NCBI GenBank assembly: GCA_033065855.1
Contig: JAVXUO010002078.1
Coordinates: 58,939-122,938 of the forward strand
Length of the DNA stretch: 64,000 bases
DNA from: Escallonia rubra
Taxonomy: Eukaryota > Streptophyta > Magnoliopsida > Escalloniales > Escalloniaceae
Direction of reading: 5' to 3'
Of the stretch, positions 34,669 to 48,408 are shown piece after piece; position 1 is the stretch's first letter; the number at the start of each line of letters is the position of its first letter. The position numbers were made by a program, and so were the translations under genes. The notes under the pieces were generated by a model. That model saw only the letters and a program-made list of their open reading frames with translations, ran no database searches and had not been told where the DNA came from.

Positions 34669-37600
34669 TTAAATAGTAAAAGGAAAAACTTATTGGCAAT
34701 TTATGGTTAATAGATATGCATGGTTGTACCTTGTGCTTACATTTTTGTGTGTGGGTTATATTCAAAAGTGTCAATAAAGCTGTTATTACAGGTATTGTAC
34801 CGACCGATACCTTCTTTCCCTCTTAAGACTTGTTTATTACTAAAAATAGTGTTTAGGTAGAAAAATTGATTCGGGGGGCGTTGATTCCACTACATGCATG
34901 CGGTTGGGAATGGTGAAGAGAGGGAAAGACTCATCAGAGTTTTTCCTTACCAGGCTTGTACGTCGACTCTTTTTAGGGTTCGGATCGTCTCGACTCGTAG
35001 ATCTACAAACTCAAATTGGCCTTGATGTTATCACCTATTTATATCCTCTGAGTTTGGCTTAAACATTACGGTATCGTTCATGAGCAAACTTTTTATTATA
35101 TACATATTGAAAAATATCTTTAGAGCTTCTATACAGACGCAGACATCTTTCTCATTTTTCTCCGCTATTTTCGTTAAGCTAGGATCCAATGATCTAATGC
35201 ATCTCAATCAACTTGAACATGACTCATATGAGGCTCAAGCTATTATAACCACCTTTAAACTAGAATAATTGGGCCTAATCTGCATAAATCTCCAGCATAG
35301 GCAACAAATAGTGACTCATGAAAGTAAGACATGTTCATAATTAATTTAATCATTAAGTTGGAGCAGCTGGGGAATTATTGACCCTTATAGTCATCGGTGT
35401 GCAACTTGCTAAATAAGTATTTTATGAAGAGTGAAAAGTGATGAATGAGACATTCCAAACAAAAACCTTTTTTAATTTGTCTGTGGGGAATAATGTTACT
35501 ATAAATTTCCATCTTTGACCGACAATTTGTCAAATAAGGAAGGGTTAAATTCATAAACACAAATCTAAACTTTTGACCCACAATTATGTTTTGGTAAACC
35601 TTTTCTTGTACCCTTTCTCTCTAATGTAACCAACCAGCCTTATGGTACATTCATATGCATATACCATTACAACACTAAATTCTACATGCGTATTAAGCAC
35701 ATATAATACTTCTTTGACTTGTGTATTAATTTCTAACACAACTATACTGATCAGCGTCAAATAGCCCGTACAAATCAATTTCCCCTTCACGAGATCCATC
35801 TGCTATCATGATTGTTTGGAAACAATCTATGGAGATGTTTGTCCTCGTGCAACGCTCATATTTCGCTAGAGATTTCGCTTCAGCCTATGGATTTTTTGGT
35901 GCTAATGTGATGCTGCAATCATTGACATTGTTCTCTTACACAACTTGGATCATAAAAGGATGTTGCTGCTACTCTGCAGACTTCTTCAAGTCCTGCATTC
36001 TGTTTTATTGATCAAGTCCTGCATTCTGTTTTATTGAGCGTAATGAGTCGGTGCAAATCATTATCCGTGAAAGCCCATGCTGGTGTGACCATATGCATGC
36101 TTGTAGAAGCATATTCGTTAATGCCATGAAAGGGTCTAATACAATAAAAGAGTGGACAAATGACCCATTCTTTATCCTTGATGATTGCGGGTTCAAGGAC
36201 TTGCTCTGTTTCCTGTGCATTAAATTTGCAGCATATGAAAATGGAATGCCCACTTGCATTTGGGGTAGCATTTGGGTTGTAGATTAAAGAACGAAAGGAT
36301 TCTTAATGTTCCAGACTTCGGCACATCAGACTTTGTGAATTCTTTTCAAGGCATTCATCTGCGTGTTATTGCATTGTAATTAAGTTCTTTCAAGATCTGA
36401 TGTATTACTGTATTAATTTAGAGTATTTGAGAGAAATTTTGGCCCACTTTATTTGTATCAATCAATGAGTTTAAGCCCGTGTCATTTGGGGTTGTACTAA
36501 GAGCACAGCAACAAGTTTTATACTGAACCACCGCGAAGGATTGGCATCGTAATCAAAGAGGCTTACTCATTTCTTTGTGTTCCTGCTTTCAAACATCGAG
36601 AGTCAAGAGATATATCGTTCAAATAGAGAACTTATTCTCGATTCACGCTAAAGCGAATAAACTCAAGTTGCATGCCCTCCACTTTTATATCAATTTACAT
36701 TGATTTTGCCTTTGGTCTTTTGGAATAAGTATAACTTTGCCTTTCATTGAACTCGCATTTAGGGTGCTTTCTTTTCTTGATAGGTCACAAGTTGTAGAAA
36801 ATGCCATTGAAAACAAATATATTATACCTTTTTTTTTTTTTTTGCTTTTCTTTTGTTAAGCAAGATATATTACATCTATGTTCTCTTTTTGCTTTTCTTT
36901 TTTTAAGCTGGAATTTGTGCAAAGTGAATTACTCCCTATTCAAGTTTAAGCAGTCAATACCAGCAAGGAAGACTATTTTCACCCCTTTAATATGTCAATT
37001 CACCCCCTTATTTGCCGCTAATAAATCAGAACTTGTCACTAATATACACTTTTTGCGACAAAAAGATGGTAGAAAAGTACATGAGGAGGTATAAGAAGCA
37101 TTTCACTATTGAATAGAACTAGGATCGTTGGTACATGCAATTTGTGTGCAACTAAAGAAAATATATGCAGATTTAATCCATGAAAAATTAAAAAGATACA
37201 TGAGAAACAAAATCAGTTTACCATGAAAATAAAGACCGAAAGAGGGAACGAGCAGTAGAAATAGAATGAATATGTCAACGATATAGATTTGGGGATGAAC
37301 AAGAAGTTTTAAAAGTTACGAGGTAAATAGTTATTAAGTAAACATTAAAAAATCATAACCTTGATTAACTTGCTATTTATTTAAAATTAAAATATTATGA
37401 AGAAATATTTGGAAGTTAAAAAAAAATAAAGCTTCCTCCCTTAACGATACAGTAGTTTAGACAGTGAGATAAACCGGCGCAAAGATTCACACTTTGTTTA
37501 CTTTTCGTATTCTCCATGGAAGCCGGCAGTGTGTACTTTGAAAATGGGTCCATTATTTAATGACATGTTGTGCAGTGATTAAGTCATCTAATTGTGACAT

Positions 37601-40600
37601 CTCTAATTCTATATCTTGATTAACTTATTAAAACCAAACTTGCGTCGGTTCTTCTTCCAACTCCATCAGATTCCACAACCTCATTACCTAATACTGTTCT
37701 TGAAACAGCAAGTTGCAATTCTAATTAGCAGGAGTTCCACTCCCAATTAAGTAATGTTTGGTTCACAGATTAGAAACTGCAGCTGAAATTTAAGATGGTG
37801 GAGGAATTTTATTATTTTTCTCAATGGCGCGTTCAAGATTGACGAGCCGACTCAAGTTTTGAGAAGCGGGTGTAAATAAATCAATCGTATCAATTACTTG
37901 TGTGCTATTCATTTAGATACACAACTTTTCATCATCATTACAAAATGAATCTTCTAGCATATGCCATTTCAAAATGAACATGAAAAACTCCACATCGCGA
38001 ATTTAACCCCAGAAAGTCTCAACGAGGTTGAGTTCCTCTGCTCCAAATCTGCCTGCTCTTGGGAGGTCAATTATTTGGAATTTCATGTGACTCAAAAGGG
38101 GCGTTCATTTACGTTTTTCAATTTTCATTTTGAGAAAAAATAAAATCCAAACGGTACAGGAGAAATGAAAACACCTAGTCACATCTTTTTCGACCATCAT
38201 CAGCCACAAACAACCACCAGCGCCGCCCACAACATCATCAACAACCACCACCATGTACCACCACACCTGCACCATCGCCTCATCACCAAACTCTCATCCT
38301 CAACCAACCATCACCGGAACCATCACAGGACCACCCATTTGTGGGTGGAGATGAGTATTGATGGTGGTGGTGAATTTGGGAGGTATAAACTATCTCGGAA
38401 GTTTGGCTTGGTCAGGTGATAGATTGAGCACCTTAGGTGCCATGATTTCAAACTTGCAATAAAGCCTAGACTAGCATTTGTCACTTGCCGTTGAAACAGG
38501 GATGCAAGTACAAACGAGGAAATTAGTAAACCACCCCTCACGTAATGAAGTCCTAGCATTAAACAACAGCCCAAATTATTAATCTTCAAGTGCGTCCATC
38601 AGGATTCAGGAGTCCCACATTGCAGCTGTACATATCGAACTTGCTACGTCAAGACTGGTATGCTCAGGCGGCTACAAAATGCTACACAAAGATGTTACGA
38701 CAACCAAGCGTACCAGTGGGGTTCCAGTATTTTCATGCTCTTCCCATCCATACAGTGTGCATGTCTTTTTCATCCTTTCGTTGACCTAGAAGAGTGAGAG
38801 CGCCTTTCACCTCGAGCGCACTTAAACTGAATACGGTTCAAGAAACTGATTGAGTGAGTATACCAACAATAAAATGCATATATTAGTCGACTCAAAACAA
38901 AAGAGAGGTCATTCATTCAATCTGTCACTGTTTAGGGGGACCGGTTGATAATCCCTCCAATATGCTAGATTGTACCACCAAAGCCTTATATATTCGAGCC
39001 ATGTAAGCTTCTAATGACCACTGCAATACGAAAACTCTATAACTGGTTAAAGTACAAGAAAACTGGACAAGATTCTGCGTGGCGGGTGACTTTGTTAGTT
39101 GCATTCTCAGGTAGCTATTCTTGCCTTGCCAAGATAGCATAGATAAACTAATCATGCAGACCATAGCACACTAAGGGAGTCCAAACAAGAGAGAGGTCTT
39201 CCATCCTATACCAGTCATGAGGGGTCCATTAGAAAATGCTTGAAAAGTACCAAATTGTTTCTTATAGCTACTGCAGAAACAAACTTGCAAACACAAGTGG
39301 CTAATTACAACCTAACTGGACAACAACCAATTGAATTAAAAAAAGTAAAATTGGTAGCCAATGAACAAAGGTATCTGAATACTGGGGAGCAATCATTTGG
39401 ATCCGTTTCTCCTAAATAAGCATAAACGCCAATCAATACTATACATATTTGCAGGCAACTCTTTAACCCTCCCCAGTGAAGGTTCTTGATGATTAGCAGG
39501 CTCATATCTAAGGATGTCACTACTGGCAAGAGCTGGCATACCTGTGAGGCTGTGATGTGTGTAAAAAAAATTCTTGTTGGGGCTGGGATCCACTTGAAAT
39601 AAGCAAAATCCTAGCTTCTCACATTCCCAAAAAAACAACTTAGCTGTGGTAGTGTACATCAAATAAAAGTCCGACAGGAACCGCAAGTCTCATCAGTTAC
39701 AAAGAACCGTCCGTCGCCGAGGAAAGAATAATAACTGATCACAACTTAAAAGTTTAGAGCCCTGATTACCTGAAAACCCTTTCTGCTGAAGACGCGTTCC
39801 AAACAGTTGCCAGCCGTTTTTTTTTTTCACCTTTTCAATCATCTTGAACAAATATATTTAGCAACCCTTGGTTACTGATAACCATGCGGGGCAGATGGAA
39901 AAAATGCATTACTTGACAGTCCTCGCTGCAATGAAGTCAAGTAGGAAACATAATAGTGACGACAGCAAGAGAAACTCATTGTTTTCCAAATTTTGATTGC
40001 AAGTAGAAAGAAGTTGCATAAAGTTATTCCAGTTAAGAAATTTTTTTCCACCGAGCATTCACATCTATCAAAAGCCATATAATAAAATGTAACTGGTCTA
40101 TACGGGAGTTGTGACACAATCGAATAGCGGGGCACCTTGTGCTAGAATGTAATAAGGAATAAACAGGAATGTCCATTCAGTTTCGTTTCTGTAACAAATG
40201 TGGGGAACCTATGGCAACTGAAGGGACGAAATTTTTATAAACTGAGAAACCATCTGTCACCCCTCCAACACAATGTGCCACATCTTACAAGCAAAGACGG
40301 GATAAAATTCAAAAATATGCCAGACCCATCAGATCAAACTGCAAAGCAACAGTCTGCCATAAATCAACTGGAAATGGAAATTTTTGATTGTTTACATGCA
40401 TCCAAGTAGTTTTATAAACTTTTGCTATATATTACAAGCACTCTCTTACAAAATGAATGTGCATACTCTATGCATTGTATGCACATAGTAAATGTATCAT
40501 AATTAGCATATCAACCATGTCACAAGTACATACAGGTATTTAGCAGGAAATGCAGAGACTAAAGTTACCAAAAACTGCTTCCCCACCCAGACTAGCCATT

Positions 40601-40634
40601 GCCAACTATAATAGATAAGACCTCTCCACATCAA
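34669..40634. other. Intergenic, no supported gene
   Basis: AT-rich sequence with scattered short frames. A 25-bp tandem duplication of AAGTCCTGCATTCTGTTTTA lies at about 35989-36037. A short minus-strand frame near 35820-35740 reads ADGSREGEIDLYGLFDADQ, which looks exon-like but I cannot assign it. A His/Thr/Pro-rich frame at 38165-38419 is low complexity. The part next to 40634 may be flanking sequence of the PPR pseudogene. Confidence 0.45.
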
Positions 40635-42811
40635 TCAGTTAAACGCAGAATCTGTAGCCACACAATTAAGAAGCTTATACTTGGAAAGTGTTTCCTGTAT
40701 ACAATTATCCGGCATAATGTTGTCTTCTAACATACGGTTATAGAACACCAAGGCTTCTGATAACCTTCCAACTTTGCAGTAGCCATGACCAGAATTCCGT
40801 AGGTCATTTGAATAAGCAACAAGTGCATGTCTAAAGCACAATGGAAGGCAAGCAGAGCTTCATCCATTAGCTCTCTTTTGCAAAGACCATCAATCAGGAT
40901 GCAATAGCTCACAATATTTGGAGAGATATTGTTACCACACATCTCTTCGTGAAGCTCAAGGGCATTTTTACATTTCCAAAGAGCAGTAGCCACAAATCAT
41001 TGTGTTCTAGGTCACAGTATCAGGTCTTGGTCCAACCTCAGAAACCTGCCTAAACAGTTCAAATGCATTTTTCACCCGTCCTTCCTTGAAAAACATGCTA
41101 ATCAGAGCATTGTATACAGCAATATCAGGGTATACTCCATTCTTGAGCATCAGCTTAAAAATCGACAACCCAGCAGTTAGATTCCTCTTTTCGCAAAATC
41201 CATCAATCAGAGTGCAATATGTTACAGCATCAGGAGCAAACCCTCTCTTCAGCATTTGGAAGGAAAAAACTAAAGCCTCAGAAAGTCTTCCATTTACAAT
41301 CATCCCTTGATAAGCACCATGTAAGTAACTACATCTGGAAGAACATCAAGCTTACTCATTTGGGTATACAGCTTGATACCATACTCTAATTGCTCCAATC
41401 TACACCAACCATCAATCAAAGTGTTATAAGTAAAAAACACCATGTCTTCTACCCCTCTCTAAAGCGTGGTAGAAGATCCTAAGAGCATCAGGCACCCGCA
41501 CTTGTTTGCTAAGACCATTTATAAGCACATTATCTACAAACGTATCAGGAGTAAGTCTTTTCTTAAGCATATCCAAGTAAAAACCAAGCCCATCTCTCAG
41601 GTTTCCAGATTTCAGATGCCACCAATAAGACAACTGTAAGTTACAACAGATGGCTCAATGCCATGTTTTATCATCAGACCAAAGGCCTTAAGAGCCTACC
41701 ATATTGACATCAACCATCAGCAAGTATGGTATGCAAACTATGCTTGGCCTGATACCTTCTTTTCAACATTCTCTTGTATACATCAATCCCCTCCAAAAAA
41801 TCTCCACCTCTGATAGATGCATCCAGTATGGAACTTAAGATCACCACATCCAACTTGATGCCTCTATCCAGTGACACCAAGATAAGACAATGTCCCTCCT
41901 TCAACTTCCTTGTGTTAGAAAGACTGTCAACAAGAATGCTATAAATTACTAGGTCAGGATCTATACCCCTCGCTATCATAAGATCATAAAGATCAATGCC
42001 TATTCCAATCTTAGCTCCTTCCGGTACGCATTAAGTAGCATGTTAAATGTCATTACACTCGCGTTTGGACCTACTTCTAGAATCAAATAAAGGAAATCGT
42101 GAGCAATTCTTATAGAATTATCATTGCAGAGACTTCTTAAAATCTTATTGCAAACAACAATATCCGGAACAAACCCTCTCTTGATTGCCCAGTGGAACTC
42201 CAAACCCATTTCAACCTCATCCTTCTTGAACAACCCAACAATCACAAAATTATACAGATTAAGATACGGAAACCACTCTTGCCTCAAACCATTGACCATC
42301 ATTGCATTCATATCCAAAATAACACCAATGCGCTTATAATCCACCAAACAACTCAACATTGTCGACATTGCATAAGGGGACACCAAAAAATCCATTTTGG
42401 ACATTCGAAGAAAGATCTCAACTGACAGATCAATCATCCCAATTCGACACAAATTCTCAATCAAGAAACTATATACAGTGCTAGGTTTGACCCATATCCC
42501 TTAAACCCTCCACAAAAGGCATCAAAACAATCAAATTCCCCGTAATTTCCAACTAATTTGATAAAAACCCGTCTAGCGGGATCGATCATACGCTTACTAA
42601 GCAGTAAATATGAGATAGCACAAAAAGATTGAAGCGTGTGATTAACCCCTAAAAAATTCTCAGACCAATCAAAGAACCTGATTGCTGACGTGGGTTTTGA
42701 ACGGAGGGTAAAAGGAACTGATTCCACGTGGTGGGGTTTTAGATTGGAGAGGGAAGAAGGGTTTAAGAGATCGGGATTTTCTTTGTGAAATGCAGTTGTG
42801 ATTTGGGCCAT
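40635..42811 (-). pseudogene. P-class pentatricopeptide repeat gene, many frameshifts
   Basis: Starts MAQITTAFHKENPDLLNPSS at 42811. At least six frame changes follow (near 42480, 41990, 41700, 41640, 41310, 41000). Each piece carries typical PPR units with the V-T-Y-C-T-L-I-D-G-F-C pattern, such as APDAVTYCTLIDGFCEKRN and SPNIVSYCILIDGLCKRE. The arrangement of plain 35-residue units without E or DYW ends fits the P class, which usually acts on organellar RNA. It resembles the Arabidopsis At1g31840 group from memory, which I hold loosely. The frameshifts rule out a working protein unless the sequence has errors. Confidence 0.85.
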
Positions 42812-43102
42812 TTGGGTTTTGGGTAATGTCGAGTACGAATGATTGATAGGTTTAAGAATGAGGGGGAGGAGTGCCTTTGGTAGAGATGATGACGCAACAG
42901 AAGAGATTAGGTAGAAAATTTGTGAAGGTGGTGATGGAATGGAAGTCCCATTCGGTAGGGGCTCGATTGCTTTGGATGTTGCAGAGGGTTTAGCTGCATC
43001 TAGTGTTGAACTGCTGGGGTTTTGCTGTCATAAAATTATCTAAGCACTGGTTTGATGGAATTTTGGGAGTATTCTCAACTGCGAGATCAATAAATATACG
43101 AT

Positions 43103-44203
43103 GCTAAATTACATATGGCACCTCTGATGTTTATCCTAAACTACACATGTCACCTATCATTTTTTTTTATTACACTTCGCTCCTTGAATCTCGATTTCTT
43201 TGACGGTGTTACGGTGAGACGCAAAAAGACATTTTTACCCTATGCATTCTCTACTCTGCATTTTCCCTTCTCCCTTTACAACTCTCTACAGGTGACTTCT
43301 CCCTCAGTAATTCTCTACGGTGGTGGCCTTGTGGAGACTGTTGGTATGCGATCGACGGAAAAGGTGGACGTGGTTGGCAATTGGTTGACGTGATTGGCGG
43401 CGGGGTGCTGGGCTGTCGTGATTGGTGACCGACAATTCTCTGCGATTGGTTGTTGGTGGCCTTAGGGAGGTCGTTCGTATGGTATTAACAGAGGAGATGG
43501 TTGTCCTTGGCGATTAGTGGTGGGGTGCTGGGCTGTCATGCCAGCTGCGGTTATGGATAGGCTGATCGATAGGAGTGGGTGATCGATTGGTAGCCCTCGG
43601 CGTGCGACTGGGAGTGGTGGCCGTGCGGTAATGGTGGGTCATCGACAACTATGGGTCGTCATGACAACGAAAGGTTGGGTTGCAGTGGTGGTTGCGGCCT
43701 GCTATCTATGGTGGGTGTGGTGTGTGTCTCTGTCGGGGGGTGTGTTTGTGTGTTGTGTGTTTGTTGTGGGTGGTCGATTGGTGGCCTTTGGTGGCCCTCG
43801 GCATGCGATTGGGAGTGATGGTCGTGCGGAAGTTGTGGTTCACAGTCGTCGTGACTGGGTCGCAGTGGTGGTTCACCACCGTTGTGTTGTATGGCTGGTT
43901 CGCAGTGGTGGTGTGGAGTTTTAATGGCAATAAATTAGGGATTTGATGAGATTTTGGATTTTCTTTTTGAAATTTTAAATTAATAGAAGTTAGTGATATA
44001 AATTAGGGAGGATAATTTGGGTATGAAAAAGGTAAAAAGTGATATGTCAGGGAATCTCCAAACGGGGTTAGGCTTCCCGTCAGATTTGTGTAGCTCCATG
44101 AAATGCGGGTACAAACTTCAGGGAGTGAAATGTAATAAAAAAAAGATAGGCGAAAACGTGTGTAGTTTAGGACAAATCTCAAGAGTGTCGTGTGTAATTT
44201 ACC
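43103..44203. mobile_element. TIR transposon with GC-rich interior (MULE-like), about 1.1 kb
   Basis: About 90 bp at each end form imperfect inverted repeats. The left end reads TAAATTACATATGGCACC and TCCTAAACTACACATG. The right end read backwards gives TAAATTACACACGACAC and TCCTAAACTACACACG. No convincing target duplication. The interior (43300-43920) is G/T-rich with internal repeats such as GGCCCTCGGCATGCGATTGGGAGT and encodes no transposase. Confidence 0.65.
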
Positions 44204-44545
44204 TAATATAATATAATATCATAATAAAATAGCCCAAAGTACCCTTGACAATTGAATGACTTAAAAATATAAAATATTAAAACCGAAAATATGCAAACAC
44301 CTTGCCGATAAAGTTCCACAAATGCCGCCGCCAACATTGACCATGACCAACAGAGATTGCAACTTTTGTTGGCGTTAATGATAGAAGACCTAACCCCCAT
44401 ATGCTCCACTGCTCCACCACAACCCAAAATCCCAACCAAAACCCGTCTTTAGCACAACCAACCCAAAAAGCCTAGGATTGGCACCACCCAGTCCCTTTCC
44501 CAGCCTCCACCCCACCCTACCCCACGCCACCCCAGTTGTTATGTA

Positions 44546-44849
44546 GTGTTCCTTCCGTCCTAAATTATTTGATCATGTTTGATTTACACGCTTATTTAGG
44601 ATATGAGTCATATTTTATGAGTTTCTTACTTTACCCTAGAGAGAAGGGGGAGGAAGAAAATGGGACAAGAGAGAAAACGGGTTGGTGAAAAATTAAATGT
44701 GGAGAGAGAAATATAATAAATAAAGTGTAAAAAAATAATAAATAAAGTATTAAAAAAACACTTACAAAATCTTTCTTTATTTAGAAAGTGATCAATTTTT
44801 TGGAACAGTCCAAAAATAAAATATGATCAAATCTTTTTGAATAGAGGGA
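44546..44849. mobile_element. Stowaway-like MITE, 304 bp
   Basis: Ends are inverted repeats of the CTCCCTCCGTCC-type family: left GTTCCTTCCGTCCTAAATTATTTGATCAT, right read backwards ATCCCTCTATTCAAAAAGATTTGATCAT. A TA dinucleotide flanks both sides (44544-44545, 44850-44851). No coding capacity. Confidence 0.7.
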
Positions 44850-45780
44850 TATTTTGCAACCGATTTGAATATTCTCATGATTTCAATTGTCTCTGTTAAA
44901 GTAAAACAAAATGTCAAATATGCTTAAAAAGTTCATATGTAGTGGTTTGGGATGATTGCGAACAGGCAGTAGAATTATGCAGTTCATATAATGGGGATTG
45001 ATTTTTACGCTAAGCATTTGTAGAAGTTCCGTCAACAATGATAATAGAGTTTTGATGGTAATGAAAAACAGTGTTGATGGTTTATTGTGGCTAAAGAAAA
45101 GGCCAGGATGGATGAGCGATACGTTGGCTTCATTGCTCTGCATGTGGTCAATTTGTTTTGTTAGCAGATTTAGGATGGAGTAAGAAAAAATCTCCCATTT
45201 ATTCGATTGCAATTCACCTATCTCCTCGAAAAAGCTCCTCTCATTCGCCAACGATTCTAATAACCCACCTCCCGCCCCACCTTCAAACAACCCCAGGTTC
45301 TTAGGGCTGCCAACAGGAACGGGACAGATCGGGTATGGATCTTATGAGATTTATACATGTCCCGCTAGCCTGATCCGTAACTCCGAGTCCGCCTTGCCTG
45401 GTCATCGGGTCACAGGATGAAAATACCATTCCCGTCGACGTTATAAATAATTTAAAAAAAAACTTGATCCCATCCTGATCCACCTCGTCATGTTTTGAGA
45501 AATAAGCTATTGTTTTACTTTTTAAGTGGTACAGAGAGGGGGGAAGAGAGATAGAGAGAGAGAGCACAGCACAGCACAAGTTAAATCTATGTCCAAACTC
45601 CCAAGCATGTTCCATCTGTGTGAACAAAAACATAAATTAAATTTATGTCCAAAACATAAATAAAAATAATATGAAGAAAATTTCAATTCAAGCCCCCACT
45701 CCGACGATTAAGTACCCCTATAAGTTATTGCATATCCATAAGTTATTGCATATTCCTTATGTGCTTGATTAAATATCAAA
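44850..45780. other. No gene recognised
   Basis: A minus-strand frame at 44883-45290 has no known domain. A stretch near 45303-45420 with ACGGGACAGATCGGGTATGG looks like common repetitive plant sequence. A GA-rich tract lies at 45540-45565. Confidence 0.4.
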
Positions 45781-45789
45781 AGTCCAACG

Positions 45790-46400
45790 GTCTAGGCAAG
45801 ACATGCTCCTCGAGATGATGATCCAATAGATTGCATAGCAGACTCTCTCTTCTTCTTGGTATGTTCATCAAAAGCTTTAAGAGAGTTTTGACCTCCAACC
45901 TCAAACATTCTTGCGAGCAAAAACTGAACCAATACAAATATCATGATAATGAGCCTTTCTAGATTGGCACTCACAAAGAAGTCTATAATATAGTGTAGAC
46001 ACCTTAGACACCTTATGATTACTTCTTCTTCTGTCAAACGATAAATCTAGGCGTAGTAATACTTAATCAACTCCGGTTTGCACTTAGGATCCAATACTAT
46101 AATCACCCCCATAATCCCATTAATTTCCGACCAATAGTTATTGAACTTCTCAAGCATATTCGTAGCCATACTTCTAATCACCACACTCGAGCTCATGAGC
46201 CATTCGTTTAACGTCATTCTAATATAACAAACTTTAGTAAAAAAAACACGTTGGTTGTAGTATTTTTTGTGCCTCGGAATCAACTCTGTTGCTTCATAAA
46301 ACAACATTAACTTCCCACAAATCTCTCTTACAGAAGTCCACTCTACTTCACTTGGGCAGGCACTATATTGAGACTCATGTTACTTTAAGCGGAAAAAAAT
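45790..46400 (-). pseudogene. hAT transposase remnant (RICESLEEPER-like)
   Basis: A minus-strand reading near 46370-46050 gives CPSEVEWTSVREICGKLMLF, YEATELIPRHKKYYNQ and MATNMLEKFNNYWSEINGIM. The last block followed by a VLDPKCKPELIKYYY segment is the conserved region of hAT transposases before the dimerisation domain. Frames upstream and downstream are broken, and neither terminal repeats nor the BED finger were found. Confidence 0.75.
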
Positions 46401-47219
46401 CTTTATACACCAAAGCAAGCATAAAAAAGATGATTTCCGTCTAGTATTTGATTGCACCTATGAAAAGATTGACAGGGGCTACTCAAATATCGATTGGATC
46501 TTAAAGTACCCTAAAACCACTCTTACAAACCTTGGAATCCAACATTTGGACCACGCACCTGAAAAACACCCCATTTTCGGATATTTACCCAAGTAACTCC
46601 TCAAACTGGCAGAACACAATAAGCCATGTGGCTTAAACATCAGGAAGCAACTGCTATCATAAAAGAGGAATAAAACTTTGCAGCAACAGACTCACCTCTT
46701 TTCCATTTAGCAACTTCGGGTCATCGAATGATGGCTAGACTATGATGGTGGAATAAGAATTGGTTTAGCGATTTGCATAACCATAATCTTCTTTCTGATC
46801 TTATGGCGATTCATCATAGGAGTGACTGCAAACTTGCTCAATTGGCTTCCTGAAATTTGAGGAACTTTTTTGTGTACAAAAAGCAAAATAAAACTGCTCC
46901 ATTTAGGTGACAGGAATTCAAGATTTTTCCACACGTCTCTCTCCATTAAAATGACACAAAGCTAGTCTAAAGTAGTGATTTCAACTGAAATTTTAGCCCT
47001 TCAAATTCCTTAAAAAAATTTACAAATTCTCTTTTGTAGTTACCAAACATTGAAATTTCATCTAATCCTCAGCCAAACTAAAAGCTAAAACTGAAGTACT
47101 TCCAGCAAAATAAATGTACCAATCATTTTGAACATTGAATATAACACATATATGGTGCTCATTTGATTCAGAAGTTACACCCCATAAAACACCCTTTTGC
47201 ACAACATGAAATGATACAT
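46401..47219. other. No gene recognised
   Basis: Probably more decayed hAT sequence on its 5' side (to about 46500). The rest is unassigned. Confidence 0.35.
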
Positions 47220-48408
47220 GGGATAATTGCATAAAATACCCCTGTGGTTTGGGGTAGTTGCAAAAAGACTCATGTTGTTACAAAAATTGCAAAAAGACAC
47301 TCGAGATTGCAAAAGTGTTGCAACAGACAATTTATGTAACAAAATGATGAAAATGTCTAAATTGCCCCTGTACATATACTGTAATTGAAGATCTTAGGTC
47401 TTCTTCTTCTTCTTCTTCTTCTTTTCTTTTTGTGGTTGGGGGGGGGGGGGTGGCTATGAATGGTGTTGGTATTGAGCAGGGGGTAGGGCTAAGCTCGTGG
47501 AGGTGGCGCCTGTGCATGTCAATGGGGTTGATGAAGGGGCTGGCGTGCAGCAGTGTAGGTTCATGGGGGGTGGACAAGGCAAGTGGCAGCAGCGCCTGAC
47601 GGGGTTGGGGTTGGCCCTAATTGTAGATCTAGGGTTGGCCTGAATTATAAAAACCCTTATTGTAGATCTATGTTTTTTTTTTTTAAATTGTCGATCTAGG
47701 CTTATGGTTTATGAATCAAGCCAGTGGGGGCGATGCACTTGGCCTGGGTTGGTGAAGGGGCTATCGGTAGTGGCGTAGGGGTTTCTGTGGGTGGTTGGGG
47801 CTACCAGGTTTGTAGGTAACGGGGCTAGGCGGTGGTGGCAGAAATAGGCAGTGGCAGAAATAAGGGGTGGTGCAGAAATGGGCAGTGGTGCTGGTGGTGG
47901 TGGATGGCCCATGGTGAGGGTGGCGACTTGGGCTTTGGCCTGAAGGGGTCGATGGCGCAGGTGATTGGGCAGCGGAGATTGTGATGAGGTTGGGTTGTGG
48001 TGGCAGAAATGGGCAGTGGTGGTGGTGATGGAGCTTGGTAAAAGTGGCAGGTAGGGTTTTTGGCTGATGGCAGCAGGCAATTGGATAGAGCAAGTGGCTA
48101 CAACGGCGGCTGTGAGGAGGCTGGGCGGTGGTGGCAGAAATGGGCGATGGTTAGGGTTAGTTGATTGGAGTAGGAGAGAAAATTAGGATTTGGGGAAGGA
48201 AGAAGAAATAAAGGGCATTTTTGTCATTTTAAATTAATTTTTACCAATCGCACTTTTCAAGGGTGTGAACATCACATGCCGTTAGTTTGAACGATTTTTT
48301 ACCGTTGCAACAATTTTGCAATCTCAGGTGTCTTTTTGCAATTTTTGTAATAACATGGATCTTTTTGTAACTACTCTAAACTACAGGGGTATTTTATGCA
48401 ATTAACCC
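47220..48408. mobile_element. MULE-like TIR element with GC-rich interior, 1.19 kb
   Basis: Inverted repeats of about 110 bp: left GGGATAATTGCATAAAATAC, right read backwards GGGTTAATTGCATAAAATAC, both continuing with CCCTGTGGTTT/CCCTGTAGTTT and GCAAAAAGAC. Flanking 9-mers atgatacat and ttgatacaa match at 7 of 9, in line with a decayed MULE duplication. The interior has repeated GGTGGCAGAAATGGGCAGTGG units and no transposase. Confidence 0.75.

Noticed and set aside
36005..36271. RNase H-like domain on the minus strand
   Set aside because: Only a weak ICTDSLRS resemblance; no neighbouring motifs.
38165..38419. His/Thr-rich small protein
   Set aside because: Low-complexity ACC/CAT repeats in AT-rich intergenic DNA with no domain.
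47709..48093. Pro/His-rich frames
   Set aside because: Low-complexity interior of a MULE-like element; overlapping frames have the same look, so no protein evidence.
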